From contig DATMNB010000050.1 of assembly GCA_035569435.1 (NCBI GenBank), forward strand, positions 1-44,199: a DNA stretch of 44,199 nt. Reading direction: 5' to 3'. Origin of the DNA: DASRDS01 sp035569435. Lineage in GTDB: Bacteria; Gemmatimonadota; Gemmatimonadetes; Gemmatimonadales; Gemmatimonadaceae. Position numbers and translations under genes: made by a program. The notes beneath the pieces were generated by a model. That model saw nothing but the letters and a program-made list of their open reading frames with translations, was not told the DNA's origin and did no database searches. The stretch's first letter is position 1; every line of letters starts with the position of its first letter. Of this stretch, positions 7,387 to 15,884 are shown one piece after another.

Positions 7387-8376
7387 TTACCTCCGCCGCC
7401 AGGCGGGCGGCTTGTTGAGCGAGGCTTGGGTGAATCGACGGAGCGCCTGAATGGCTTTCCCGTAGGTCATCACGGCGGCGGAGGAGAGAAGAGAACCTGG
7501 AGGCTGGTTCATGAATGGCTGGAACTTGTCCGGGAAGCCGGGCATGGTGCAGCCGATGCAGATGCCGCCAACGTTGGGACAGCCACCAATGCCGCTCATC
7601 CAGCCCCGTTTGCCCACGTTGCACTGCACGACCGGGCCCCAACAGCCGAGTTTCACGATGCAGAGATTGGACCCGTAGGCATCGGCGAACTCGCCCTGCT
7701 CGTAGTAACCGCCGCGGTCGCAACCTTCGTGCACGGTGAAATCGAAGAGCCAGCGCGGCCGTTGTGACTCATCGAGCGGGATCATGGGCGCCCGGCCGGA
7801 CGCCATGTTGAGCAGATACAGCAGGGATTCCATCATGTTGTCCGGCTGGACGGGGCAGCCGGGGACGTTGACGATGGGGATGCCGCTCTGCGAGCGCCAT
7901 TCCCATCCCAGATAGTCGGCGAGGCCCATGCAGCCGGTGGGGTTGCCCTGCATGGCGTGAATGCCACCGTAGGCGGAGCAGGTGCCGGCCGCGACGACTG
8001 CCCAGGCCTTGGGGGCCAGGCGGTCGATCCAGGTGCAGGTCGGAATTGGCTGGCCGGTCGAGCGATCGGTTCCGAAGGCAGCCCAGTAGCCGTCGCCAGC
8101 CGTGCGGTCGTCGGGGATTGAGCCCTCGACGACGAGAATGAAGGGGCCGAGGGTGCCGTTGGCCGCGCGGCGGAAGATGTCGACGAACTCGTCGCCGTTC
8201 TCGAAGGCGAGGAAGGCGTTGTAGAGCGTGACTTTGGGGATCCAGGGGATGGCGCCCCGGATGACGTCTTCGATGGAGGGCTGCGTCGCCGCGGTCATGG
8301 CGATCGTATCCCCATCGCAGCTCAGGCCGGCATTGAGCCAGAGAATCGAGATTGCCTCGATCGCCTCGGTCGCCAC
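7387..8376 (-). CDS. Orphan second [NiFe]-hydrogenase small subunit
   Basis: This 329-residue paralogue of HhyS aligns with it over nearly its whole length. It keeps the CxxD proximal motif (C20, D23 in LSCDGDT) and the cysteines and histidine of the other clusters (AAGTC, VPGCP, TVHEGC, LCIVKLGC, GGCPN, GICIGC). It should therefore bind the same Fe-S relay. There is no large-subunit gene next to it; it is followed 3 nt later by a PAS kinase and then a response regulator. It may borrow HhyL or act as a redox relay to the kinase. The start is a GTG at 8376 without a clear ribosome-binding site; no in-frame ATG lies just upstream. Unlike HhyS it lacks most of the N- and C-terminal tails. Confidence 0.93.
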   Translation of the reverse strand: MATEAIEAISILWLNAGLSCDGDTIAMTAATQPSIEDVIRGAIPWIPKVTLYNAFLAFENGDEFVDIFRRAANGTLGPFILVVEGSIPDDRTAGDGYWAAFGTDRSTGQPIPTCTWIDRLAPKAWAVVAAGTCSAYGGIHAMQGNPTGCMGLADYLGWEWRSQSGIPIVNVPGCPVQPDNMMESLLYLLNMASGRAPMIPLDESQRPRWLFDFTVHEGCDRGGYYEQGEFADAYGSNLCIVKLGCWGPVVQCNVGKRGWMSGIGGCPNVGGICIGCTMPGFPDKFQPFMNQPPGSLLSSAAVMTYGKAIQALRRFTQASLNKPPAWRRR

Positions 8377-8432
8377 GGCTCGATGATCAGGGGCGGCCGT
8401 GGCGGCGTCAAGTTGTCAGCAATCTGAGCCGG

Positions 8433-8915
8433 TCACTGGGTCGTGGTTGGTGCGTCGAGGAGGGCCTTCCACGTGCCATCGGGCTGCTTGCCCCACACGA
8501 CGACGTACTTGCCCTTGGTGGTTTGTGGCTTGCCGGTCTTGTCGTTGAGGGTCAGCGCGTAGTCGCCGATCTCGTACGCGCGGTCACCGGAGACATCGAT
8601 CTTGGTTGGGGCGAAGGTGAGGGCGAAGCCTGGGAGGGCCATGAGGCCGGTCCACGCGGCCTGGAGCGCGGGTTTGCCGGTGGCGATCGGCGCCCCAGGG
8701 GCGAGCAGTGATGCGTCGTCGGCGTAGTACGAGACAAACTGCTGTGCGTCTTTGGCCACGGCCGCTTTCACCCACGCCGAATCGAGCGTGCGGATCGCGG
8801 CCTCATCGCTCGCGCGGTGGTCGACGGGAGTTTGCGTTTGCTTGGCGCAGGCGGTGGCGACGACAGCGACGGCGAGCAATCGACCGAGGGCGCGCGCATT
8901 GCGTACACCAGTCAT
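8433..8915 (-). CDS. NTF2-like (DUF4440/SnoaL-type) lipoprotein
   Basis: This 160-residue protein starts at the ATG at 8915, with GGAGA upstream; a TTG at 8933 is less likely. The N-terminus is a lipoprotein signal ending in a VATAC lipobox, so it is probably membrane-anchored outside the cytoplasm. The mature part fits the NTF2/SnoaL fold: an early helix DEAAIRTLDSAWVKAAVAKD, then FVSYYADDASLLAPGAP and a C-terminal strand GKYVVVWGKQPDGTWK. These folds act as small-molecule binding domains or degenerate enzymes, so no reaction can be named. It lies between the glycosyltransferase and the orphan hydrogenase subunit on the same strand, with 56 bp to the latter. Confidence 0.8.
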   Translation of the reverse strand: MTGVRNARALGRLLAVAVVATACAKQTQTPVDHRASDEAAIRTLDSAWVKAAVAKDAQQFVSYYADDASLLAPGAPIATGKPALQAAWTGLMALPGFALTFAPTKIDVSGDRAYEIGDYALTLNDKTGKPQTTKGKYVVVWGKQPDGTWKALLDAPTTTQ

Positions 8916-8929
8916 TCGGTCTCCATACG

Positions 8930-10608
8930 TCAAGGTGTGCCCCGCGGCTTGCCGGTTGGGCCGAAGCGGTCGCTACACAAGCCGTGTAGGGTGTCAGCGA
9001 GGATGCCGACTCGGAACGTCGAGGCGGCGGCCAATTGTAGGCGTGCCGAATCGCTCAGGTCAAATAGATCAGCGCTCACGGGATCAAATGGTGGCCCGGA
9101 GGGGAACGGGGACGGGACGGCGATCGAGTCGCGGCGGACGCCGATCGTCTGGAGATATTGTCCAATCGCGCGCCGGGGTTGCCGGAACGGCGGCATGTTG
9201 GAGCCGATCACCCAGAGGCGTGATGCGCCGCGGAAGGGATCGAGGTCTCTGAGGTAGGGGCGGACGTCCCGCTCCTCGCAGCGGCCAACAACATAGGTGC
9301 CTGGGTCCAGGCCGAACTGCGGCCCGTAGTGGAGGAGGGCTTCGGCGGTGTTGGCGAATACGTACACGGCGTCGCCCGGGCGGCGGTGTGTCTGAACGTA
9401 GGCGAGTACTGGTTTATACGCCTCCACGGAGTAGGGCGGTGGTGCCGCGCCAATCGCGACAAGGGGCGGCACGATCAACGCCATCGCGGCGACGCGACCA
9501 ACCGGCGCGCGAGCGCCAATCCACCCGATGGCCTCCGCTAGCGCGAGCAGGAGACTCGGCATGAGAAAGAGCACGAGGCGCGTGCGAAACGGATACTGCT
9601 GTGCAACGGCGGCCATGAGCGTGACGACGAACGGGGCGAGTAGGATGAGCGCTGTGTCCCGCCGTCGCCGCCACATCACGACGAATCCCAGCACGGTGAG
9701 GAGCGCATAGAGCATGGGCCCCGGATAGGCCAACGAGAGATTCGCGGTGCCGAAAAAGTCGGTGAACCGAGTCCAGACCCAGCGTACGTCATCCGAGCTG
9801 CCCAGCGGGAGCGGCGCGAAGCTTTGTCGTTTGCCCCAGAACATGTGCATGTACGCCAGTGTCGCGGGCGCGACATAGTGCTTGGAGACCACCAGGGCCG
9901 CTATCGCGGCGACCGCCCAGATCGGCACCGTGATGCGCACCGCGCGGCGCGACGATGGATCGCGGTCGAGCAGCGAGCACACCGTGAGCGCTGCACCTAG
10001 GCCGACCAATACCAGGACGGCGGCCTGTGAGAACCAGACGAGGATGCATCCGGCCATGCCGGCCGCCACGCATCGACCAACGGTCGGTGTGCGCCGGCGT
10101 AGGTCGAGCGCCACCAGCGTGAGCGCCAAGGTCGCCACGAGGTCGCACCCGTACTGTTTGAGCTCCGTGGTGTAGCGAATGAATGGGATGCCGATCGCGA
10201 ACAGACCGACCGCGATCGGGATGGCGATCCCATCCAATGCCCGTGCGGCGACACGCCAGAAGAGGACGAGTGCGGCGATGCCGCAGAGGAACGGGACGAC
10301 GCGGAGGCCGAGATCGCTGGAGCCGAAGGGCATCGTGCCGATTTTTACGAGGGCGATGAACCCGAGCGGTGCGATTTGGTCGTACCCGAGCGGGGCGCGC
10401 ATCAGCTCGGACAGCGACCGCTCCTGCAGGTTGCGCGCGATCGAGAGCTCGTCGAACCAGAGCGAGGTGTCGGCGACGTACTGCCAGACGCGGAGCGCTA
10501 CACCGACTACGAGTATGACGGCGACGATCGTCGAGCGACGAACGGACTGCTGGCCCGTAGTGCCTCCAGCGTGGGCGTGTGGTCCGAAGTGCCCGAAGAT
10601 GCCACCAT
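8930..10608 (-). CDS. GT39/PMT-like integral membrane glycosyltransferase, 5' end uncertain
   Basis: The frame encodes a polytopic membrane protein with about ten hydrophobic segments. Near the N-terminus a periplasmic acidic motif (TSLWFDELSIARN) matches the first loop of ArnT/PMT-type glycosyltransferases, which use polyprenyl-phosphate sugars. A soluble C-terminal domain follows. The coding frame has no ATG, GTG or TTG in the 100 or so bases before the first membrane segment. An ATG at 10608 opens a different frame (beginning MVASSGTSDHTPTLEALR) that stops after about 32 codons close to where the membrane frame becomes convincing. A single-base indel would join the two. The gene may thus be frameshifted, or begin at an unusual start codon. 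Substrate and product are unknown. Confidence 0.7.
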
Positions 10609-10823
10609 TAGGGCGGCGTCGCCAGCGCCAAATACGGTGCTGTGCGGCTCGTTGGCGCTCGTGCCACCTCGGCCGGGGGACCGGATGCCACGACGTGTGC
10701 GTGCGTATGGGGCGACGGATCCCAGTAGCGGCGTTGCGCCTCGGCGTAGCGCGTGCCGAAGGCGAGCGAGGACTTGCCTGAGCCGGAGACGCCCGTGAAG
10801 ACCACGAGGGCAGATGACAGCGG
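10608..10823 (-). pseudogene. uvrA-family remnant (Walker A region only)
   Basis: On the minus strand an open stretch of 71 codons without a proper start reads LVVFTGVSGSGKSSLAFG followed by TRYAEAQRRY. This is the N-terminal Walker A region and the segment after it in UvrA-type excinuclease ATPases. Similarity stops abruptly after RRY at about 10725, where UvrA should continue SVSPYARR; the remainder (WDPSPHTHAHVV...) is unrelated or degraded, and an in-frame TAG lies just upstream at 10824-10826. It is therefore a fragment of about 30 recognisable codons, left by deletion or rearrangement. The rest of the 312 bp between the glycosyltransferase start and the AI-2E permease (10609-10920) holds no gene I can support, but should contain the permease promoter. 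Confidence 0.75.
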
Positions 10824-10920
10824 CTAAAGCGAGCGTGGACCGCGTGATGCGTGTATTCATTGTGTACCCATGTGCAGCGGTCGTGCACGCTTCTTGCCCT
10901 GTGTCGGTTTGGGAGGCTTC

Positions 10921-12069
10921 ATGGCCGAGCGCTTGGCGGGCTCCGACGTACCCCAGATTCGCGGCGCCGCGGTCACGGTGCTGGCGGTGCTGGCGTGCGC
11001 GTACAGTATCTATTTCGCGCGTGGCTTTCTGTTGCCGATCGCCTTTGCCCTGTTGCTGTCGTTCTTGCTGAGTCCCGTCGTCCGCGCGCTGGGGATGATA
11101 CACATCCCCACCCCGGCCGCGGCGGCGCTCATCGTGGTCTCGGCGGTCGCCGTGGTCGCGGTGTGTGGGTACGGGCTCGCCGGGCCAGTCGAAGGCATGA
11201 TCGCCCACGCCCCACAAACGCTGCGCAAGGCCGGCGTGCGCCTGCGCGTCGTGGCCAGACCGGTCGATCAGGTCGAGCAGGCGGCCGAGCAGGTTGAGCG
11301 AGCCACGGCGGTCGGCGAGTCGCCGCGGGCGCAACAGGTCATCGTGCGGGGGCCGACGCTTGCCTCGCGGTTCTTCGGGAGCACGCAGGCCTTTATCGAG
11401 GGCGCCATCGAGGTCATCCTGCTGTTGTTTTTCTTGCTGGCCACGGGGGATCTGTTCCTCGAGAAGTTGATCAAGGTGCTGCCGCTGGCGCGCGATCAAC
11501 AGACGGCGGTGCGCGTCGCCCGCGCGATCGAAACGTCGATCTCGACCTACCTGCTGACCACCGCGGTCATCAACATCAGCGAGGGCGTCATCGTGGCGCT
11601 GGCGATGTGGGGGCTCGGCATGCCGACGCCGATCGTCTGGGGCGCCATGGTCGCCGCGTTGGAGTTCGTCCCCTACATCGGGATGACGATCGCCGTCGCG
11701 GTGTTCACCGTGGCGGGGCTGACGACATTCGCCAGTTTGCCACACGCACTGGCGGCGCCGGCGGTGTTTTTCGTGATCAACTTTTTTGTGGGGAACGTGG
11801 TGAGTCCGCTGATCATGAGCAAGCGTCTCACGCTCAATCCCGTGGCGATGTTCATCGGGCTCATTTTCTGGTGGTGGGTCTGGGGGGCGGCGGGCGCGTT
11901 GCTCGGCGTGCCGCTGCTGGCCGCCTTCAAGATCTTATGTGATCACATCGAGTCGCTGGCGTCCGTCGGAGAGTTCCTGGGCGGCCGGGATCCTGTCGGG
12001 CGGCGCACGTGGGTGCGCGGACGCGTGACGCGTGCGTCGGTCGAGCCCGGCCCCGCGCCGCTCACGTAA
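10921..12069 (+). CDS. AI-2E family transporter (TqsA/YdiK/PerM-like permease)
   Basis: This 382-residue membrane protein starts MAERLAGSDV at 10921, with GGGAGG just upstream; the longer open frame lacks a ribosome-binding site. Two hydrophobic segments near 20-60 and one near 70-95 precede a soluble helical insertion (QVEQAAEQVERAT). A second half has at least five membrane segments, including GAIEVILLLFFLLATGDLF and PLIMSKRLTLNPVAMF, the latter being the most conserved part of the AI-2E transporter family. Members export autoinducer-2 or act as ion antiporters; the substrate here is unknown. The last 8 bp overlap the end of the convergent gene at 12062. Confidence 0.92.
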   Translation: MAERLAGSDVPQIRGAAVTVLAVLACAYSIYFARGFLLPIAFALLLSFLLSPVVRALGMIHIPTPAAAALIVVSAVAVVAVCGYGLAGPVEGMIAHAPQTLRKAGVRLRVVARPVDQVEQAAEQVERATAVGESPRAQQVIVRGPTLASRFFGSTQAFIEGAIEVILLLFFLLATGDLFLEKLIKVLPLARDQQTAVRVARAIETSISTYLLTTAVINISEGVIVALAMWGLGMPTPIVWGAMVAALEFVPYIGMTIAVAVFTVAGLTTFASLPHALAAPAVFFVINFFVGNVVSPLIMSKRLTLNPVAMFIGLIFWWWVWGAAGALLGVPLLAAFKILCDHIESLASVGEFLGGRDPVGRRTWVRGRVTRASVEPGPAPLT

Positions 12070-12556
12070 GTGCGGTCGCGGCCGCGGCCAGGCGGGCGCG
12101 GTCGACCTGGGCAAAGAGTATGAGGGCGCGGCGCTCGAGGGCGGCAAAGTCGGCGTTTGCGCGCCGCGGGTCGCGTGACGGCAAGCTGACGTCGAGGGCG
12201 CGCCAGAGCGCGGCCTGGCCCTGGAGGCCCAACGCCAGCGCTTCCAACCCGTCAAGCCAGGCGAGGGCGGCGCCGTCGGTCGCGCTGGTGAGCGCGAGTT
12301 TGGCACGTGTCAGGCGCTCGGTCATCCAGGCGCCGGCCTGCGTGAGCATCGCCTCGCTCGCATGGTTCCGCGTCATGACGGCGCGGAGTACAGCCTGCGC
12401 CGCCGCGAGGTCATCGCGGAGCGATTCGAGCCACATGGCGCGGTCCTGATCGTTGGCGCGACTGGCGGCCTTTGCGAGGCTCGCCGCCAGGTCGATGCCG
12501 GCGATCGAGCCAGCGAGATGATCGTTGAGATATGCGGCGAGTGGATGATTGGGCAT
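12062..12556 (-). CDS. Hypothetical helical protein
   Basis: The 164-residue protein starts MPNHPLAAYLNDHLAGS at the ATG at 12556; eight upstream codons in the open frame look non-coding. It is alanine- and leucine-rich with long predicted helices and no cysteines, signal peptide or membrane segments, resembling a four-helix bundle. The N-terminal HPLAAYLNDHLAG pattern occurs in other uncharacterised proteins I have seen, but I cannot name a family. Its 3' end overlaps the convergent AI-2E permease gene by 8 bp. It follows DUF1259 on the same strand after 36 bp and may be co-transcribed. Confidence 0.65.
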   Translation of the reverse strand: MPNHPLAAYLNDHLAGSIAGIDLAASLAKAASRANDQDRAMWLESLRDDLAAAQAVLRAVMTRNHASEAMLTQAGAWMTERLTRAKLALTSATDGAALAWLDGLEALALGLQGQAALWRALDVSLPSRDPRRANADFAALERRALILFAQVDRARLAAAATALT

Positions 12557-12592
12557 GCGCCGAACGCCAACGCACAATTCATGCGAGACGCG

Positions 12593-13501
12593 TCAGCGAG
12601 GGCGGCTGTTGGTCTTGTCGAGCGCCGCGCGGAGGCCGCGGGTGAGTTGCGCGACGTCCGCGGTCCCCCAGAAGTGCAGGAAGAAGAGGCGTGGCTCTTC
12701 CGTGAGCATGTGACTGTGGACGGCGGTCACGGCGAACCCGTTCTCGGTGAGTGCCTGGATGACGGGGTTGACCTCGGCGGCGGTGAGAACGAAGTCCCCC
12801 GTCGTCGCGGCGTGGCCGGCCGTGGTGGGCTGGATGTTGATGGCGGTCGCGACACCCATGGCGGGTGGCACGTCCATGCCGCCGTCGCGAATCGTTTCGG
12901 CGCGTGCGACGGTGAGTTGGTATACGGCGCCGTTCAGTTTTCCGGATCGACCGAGTGCCGCGGCGATCGCGGCCGTGTCGAGGGCGGCGCCGGACGGCGC
13001 GGCGCCAGGCGCGGGAGCGGCGAGTGGGGTGCCGGTGAGTGCCAGCGCGGCGTGGATCGCGGCAGCGACGGTCGCCGGGTTCCCATGCGCGCTCACGTGG
13101 AGGTACAGCAGGCGAGGCGACTCGCGCAGCAGGTGATTGTGCAACGCGGTCTGTTCGACGCCGCCTTGGCGCAGCTTGGCGATGACAGGGGCCACTTCGT
13201 CTTCACGCAGGACGAGGTCGCCCATGGCCATCGCATCGTTATCGCCGATCTGCTTGAACGCGACCCAGCCGCCGAGGGCGAGCGCGGGCTTGATCGAGAC
13301 ACCGTCGAGGGTGACGGTCAGGTCGCTGCGAGGGAAGGCGTACCGGTAGACGTCGCCGGGGAGCATCGTGCCCGGTCTTCCCATGGCGCGGTCGACTGAT
13401 GTCCAGTCGAGCGGCGTCGGGCCCCGCGTGGCGAGGGTCGCGGTGAGGGCCATCACGCCGAGGGCGGGTGCCACGATCTGTCTGTGTAGCCGGTGCAACA
13501 T
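12593..13501 (-). CDS. DUF1259 (LpqO/LppY-like) secreted protein, two domain copies
   Basis: The 302-residue protein starts at the ATG at 13501 behind a very good GGAGG site. An N-terminal hydrophobic stretch (IVAPALGVMALTATLAT) looks like a signal peptide. Two copies of one domain follow. The first contains DVYRYAFPRSDLTVTLDGV, a metal-like HNHLL and LLYLHVSAHG. The second, from about residue 160, contains KLNGAVYQLTVARAE, HSHML and LFFLHFWG. This matches DUF1259, a family with unknown function that includes mycobacterial LpqO/LppY. The repeated H-x-H-x-L motifs suggest a metal or ligand site. It lies 39 bp downstream of the MFS transporter on the same strand. Confidence 0.88.
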   Translation of the reverse strand: MLHRLHRQIVAPALGVMALTATLATRGPTPLDWTSVDRAMGRPGTMLPGDVYRYAFPRSDLTVTLDGVSIKPALALGGWVAFKQIGDNDAMAMGDLVLREDEVAPVIAKLRQGGVEQTALHNHLLRESPRLLYLHVSAHGNPATVAAAIHAALALTGTPLAAPAPGAAPSGAALDTAAIAAALGRSGKLNGAVYQLTVARAETIRDGGMDVPPAMGVATAINIQPTTAGHAATTGDFVLTAAEVNPVIQALTENGFAVTAVHSHMLTEEPRLFFLHFWGTADVAQLTRGLRAALDKTNSRPR

Positions 13502-13540
13502 CGATCCTCCAAAATGAGTCGGGTGGGGAATGGGCCGGTG

Positions 13541-14743
13541 TCAGGCCGCGTCGTGGGAGCGGACGGTGACGGTGAACACCGTGGTGCCGGCGAGGCCGAT
13601 CGCGCCGGCGACGAGGAACGGCAGCGAGGGGCGGACGCGCCAGAGCAGACCGCCGACGAACGCGGCGGGTGCGATCGCCACGCTGCGGATGAGGTAGTAG
13701 AGCCCGACCGACCGCGCGCGGAGCGTGGGCTGGACGATGCTCACGATGAGTGCTTTGCGCGCAGGCTCGCCGAGCTCGCGGAGGCCGCCGACGACGAAGG
13801 CCAGCGTGAGCGCCGTCGCAGAGTGGGAGCTGACGACGGCGATCGGGAACAGCGAGAACGCGAGGAACGTCGCGATCACAAACGGTTTCCGGCCGGTGCG
13901 GTTGGCGAGTCGGGCGGCGGGGAGATACGACAGCATCGACGTGACAGCCTGGACGCCGATGAGCGCGCCGAACCGGGCGGCGCTCACCCCGATGATCTCG
14001 GTCGCGTACAGGACGAGGAAAATGTCGACCAATCCATCGCAGGTGCGGATCAGGACGTCTGACGTGAGCAGCCATCGGAGCGGCGTCGGGAATGCCGCCC
14101 ACACGTCGCGGATCCCGGTGGGCTCGCGGTCGGCGAGCACCGGCAGGCGCACGCGTGCGACGACGGTCAGTGTGACTACCGTGACGACCAACGTCGCGAC
14201 GAGGCCGGCGCGCATGCCTCCGCGGACGCCGAGGGTGGCGATGGCGATGCCGCCGATCGTCGGCGCGAGGGCGATGGGGACGCGACGGAGTACGGCCTGG
14301 ACGGTAAAGCCTAGCGTCCGGCGATCGGGCGGCAGGGCGTCGCCGACGACGGCGAACAACGTGGGCTGGCCCATGCTGTTCCAGGCGCTGACGAACAGGA
14401 GTCCCGCGAACAAGACGGGCCACCGGGGTGCCACGAGATAGATCGCATAGCCCGCGGCGGCCAACACGAGTACGACCTCGAGCGCGCGGCGGCGGCCGTA
14501 GCGATCGGCGAGCCAGCCGCCGGGATACTGGTAGGCGCCGTCGAGGAAGTCTTCCGCCGTCCCGAAGAGGCCGATCGTGGTGATCGGGGCACCGAGTGAC
14601 TCCAGATACTTCGGGATGAATCGACGCCACATCTGCTCACCCATGCCCTGGAGGAACATGGCGGCGGCTACCGCGCCCGTGTTGCGGTCGAGGCCGAGTG
14701 TCGCGCGGAGGCGCGTCATTTCCAGGGGGCTTGATCGAGCCAT
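13541..14743 (-). CDS. MFS transporter
   Basis: This 400-residue protein has about twelve hydrophobic segments in two halves. The MFS signature between segments 2 and 3 reads GGWLADRYGRRRALE, with a second basic loop RLANRTGRKPF in the C-terminal half. I chose the ATG at 14743; a GTG at 14749 is possible and neither has a clear ribosome-binding site. It is transcribed divergently from chrB across 67 bp. MFS proteins next to chrB are good candidates for oxyanion or metal export, but the substrate cannot be read from sequence. There is no CHR-family ChrA transporter in the window. Confidence 0.9.
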   Translation of the reverse strand: MARSSPLEMTRLRATLGLDRNTGAVAAAMFLQGMGEQMWRRFIPKYLESLGAPITTIGLFGTAEDFLDGAYQYPGGWLADRYGRRRALEVVLVLAAAGYAIYLVAPRWPVLFAGLLFVSAWNSMGQPTLFAVVGDALPPDRRTLGFTVQAVLRRVPIALAPTIGGIAIATLGVRGGMRAGLVATLVVTVVTLTVVARVRLPVLADREPTGIRDVWAAFPTPLRWLLTSDVLIRTCDGLVDIFLVLYATEIIGVSAARFGALIGVQAVTSMLSYLPAARLANRTGRKPFVIATFLAFSLFPIAVVSSHSATALTLAFVVGGLRELGEPARKALIVSIVQPTLRARSVGLYYLIRSVAIAPAAFVGGLLWRVRPSLPFLVAGAIGLAGTTVFTVTVRSHDAA

Positions 14744-14810
14744 TACCACATGATACAGTTGTGATAGATATGAGATTCAGTCGCGATGAGCAAGCAAATG
14801 GCGGAGGCGC
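14744..14810. promoter_or_regulatory. Divergent MFS/chrB promoter region
   Basis: This 67-bp divergent intergenic region is markedly more AT-rich than its surroundings. It contains a direct repeat of TGATA separated by six bases (about 14749-14764) and a GGCGGAGG ribosome-binding site for chrB. Promoters for both genes must lie here or within the flanking genes. ChrB proteins are known chromate-responsive regulators in other bacteria, so autoregulation at this site is plausible. The exact operator is not evident. Confidence 0.4.
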
Positions 14811-15884
14811 ATGACCGCAACCCCCCAGGGCCGGTGGGTGCTGCTCATCCACCAGATCCCGCCCAAGCCCGATTATCTGCGGGTGAAGATCAGCCGCCGG
14901 CTCCAGCGCATCGGGGCGGTGGCGATCAAGAATTCGGTGTACGTGTTGCCGGCGAGTGACTCGACGATCGAGGACTTTCAGTGGGTCCTCCGGGAGATCG
15001 TCGCCGAGCATGGGGAGGGGTCCGTGTGTCACGCGTCGTTCATCGAAGGGCTGACCGATGCCGACGTGGAGGCGCTGTTTCGGAGCGCGCGTGCGGCCGA
15101 CTACGACGAGATCGTGGTGGCGGCGCGGGGCGCGCTCAAGGCATTGGGCGCCAACCGCGCGGTGGATGCGGAGCGGCGCGCGCAGGCGAGGGCGGAGCTC
15201 GCCCGGCTGCAGCGGCGGCTCAGTGATGTGACCGCGCTCGACTTCTTTGGTGCCGGGAGCCGGTCGATCGCCCAGGAGGCGGTCGGGCTGCTCGAGGTAC
15301 GGCTGCGCGCCGCGGCCGCGCAGGACGCGTCGCCGGCTGTCGCCCGCGAGACGCCCGCGACGCGGGTCGATCCGCGCGATGTGCGCGACCGGACCTGGGT
15401 CACGCGCGAGGGCGTCTTTGTCGATCGCATGGCGAGCGCGTGGCTCGTCCAACGATTCATTGATTCTGGGGCGCGATTCGCGTTCGTGGCCGATGGGTAT
15501 GTGCCGACGGCGGGTGAGCTGCGCTTCGACATGTTCGAGGCGGAGTTCACGCACGAGGGGGATCGCTGCACGTTCGAGACGTTGGTGCGGCGGTTCGGGC
15601 TGGACACGGACGCCGCCCTCCGCGCCGTCGCCGAGGTGGTGCACGACATCGACATCAAGGACGCGAAGTTCGGCCGGGCAGAGGCCGCGGGCGTTGCGCG
15701 ACTGGTGGAGGGTATTGCGGCCAAGTATGCCGCTGATCCCGACCGGTTGGAGCATGGGTCGGTGCTGTTCGACACGCTGTATGAGTCGTTTCGAGCCGCT
15801 GGTGGCGCATCGCGTCCCCGCTCGCCGGACACTGCGATCGAGTTGGCACGCCCCGCGTCGCGCAGCCGGAGGCGGGGACAATGA
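14811..15884 (+). CDS. chrB: ChrB-type chromate-resistance regulator/protein, two-domain
   Basis: The 357-residue protein starts at an ATG 6 nt after a GGAGG site. Residues about 8-125 form the ChrB N-terminal domain (WVLLIHQIPPKPDYLRVKIS, SVYVLPASDSTIEDFQWVL), related to PaaX-like regulators. A helical linker follows, and about 197-335 is the ChrB C-terminal domain (REGVFVDRMASAWLVQRFID, FDMFEAEFTHEGDRCTFETL, VHDIDIKD, HGSVLFDTLYESF). In other bacteria ChrB senses chromate and controls the chr operon. Here it heads a tightly packed cluster with a second ChrB domain and an RND efflux system, while the divergent gene is an MFS transporter. The function is taken from the family; the inducer is unproven. 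Confidence 0.9.
   Translation: MTATPQGRWVLLIHQIPPKPDYLRVKISRRLQRIGAVAIKNSVYVLPASDSTIEDFQWVLREIVAEHGEGSVCHASFIEGLTDADVEALFRSARAADYDEIVVAARGALKALGANRAVDAERRAQARAELARLQRRLSDVTALDFFGAGSRSIAQEAVGLLEVRLRAAAAQDASPAVARETPATRVDPRDVRDRTWVTREGVFVDRMASAWLVQRFIDSGARFAFVADGYVPTAGELRFDMFEAEFTHEGDRCTFETLVRRFGLDTDAALRAVAEVVHDIDIKDAKFGRAEAAGVARLVEGIAAKYAADPDRLEHGSVLFDTLYESFRAAGGASRPRSPDTAIELARPASRSRRRGQ

Noticed and set aside
6271..7767. 498-codon plus-strand open frame opposite the kinase and orphan small subunit
   Set aside because: It crosses two real genes on the other strand and has no recognisable motif.
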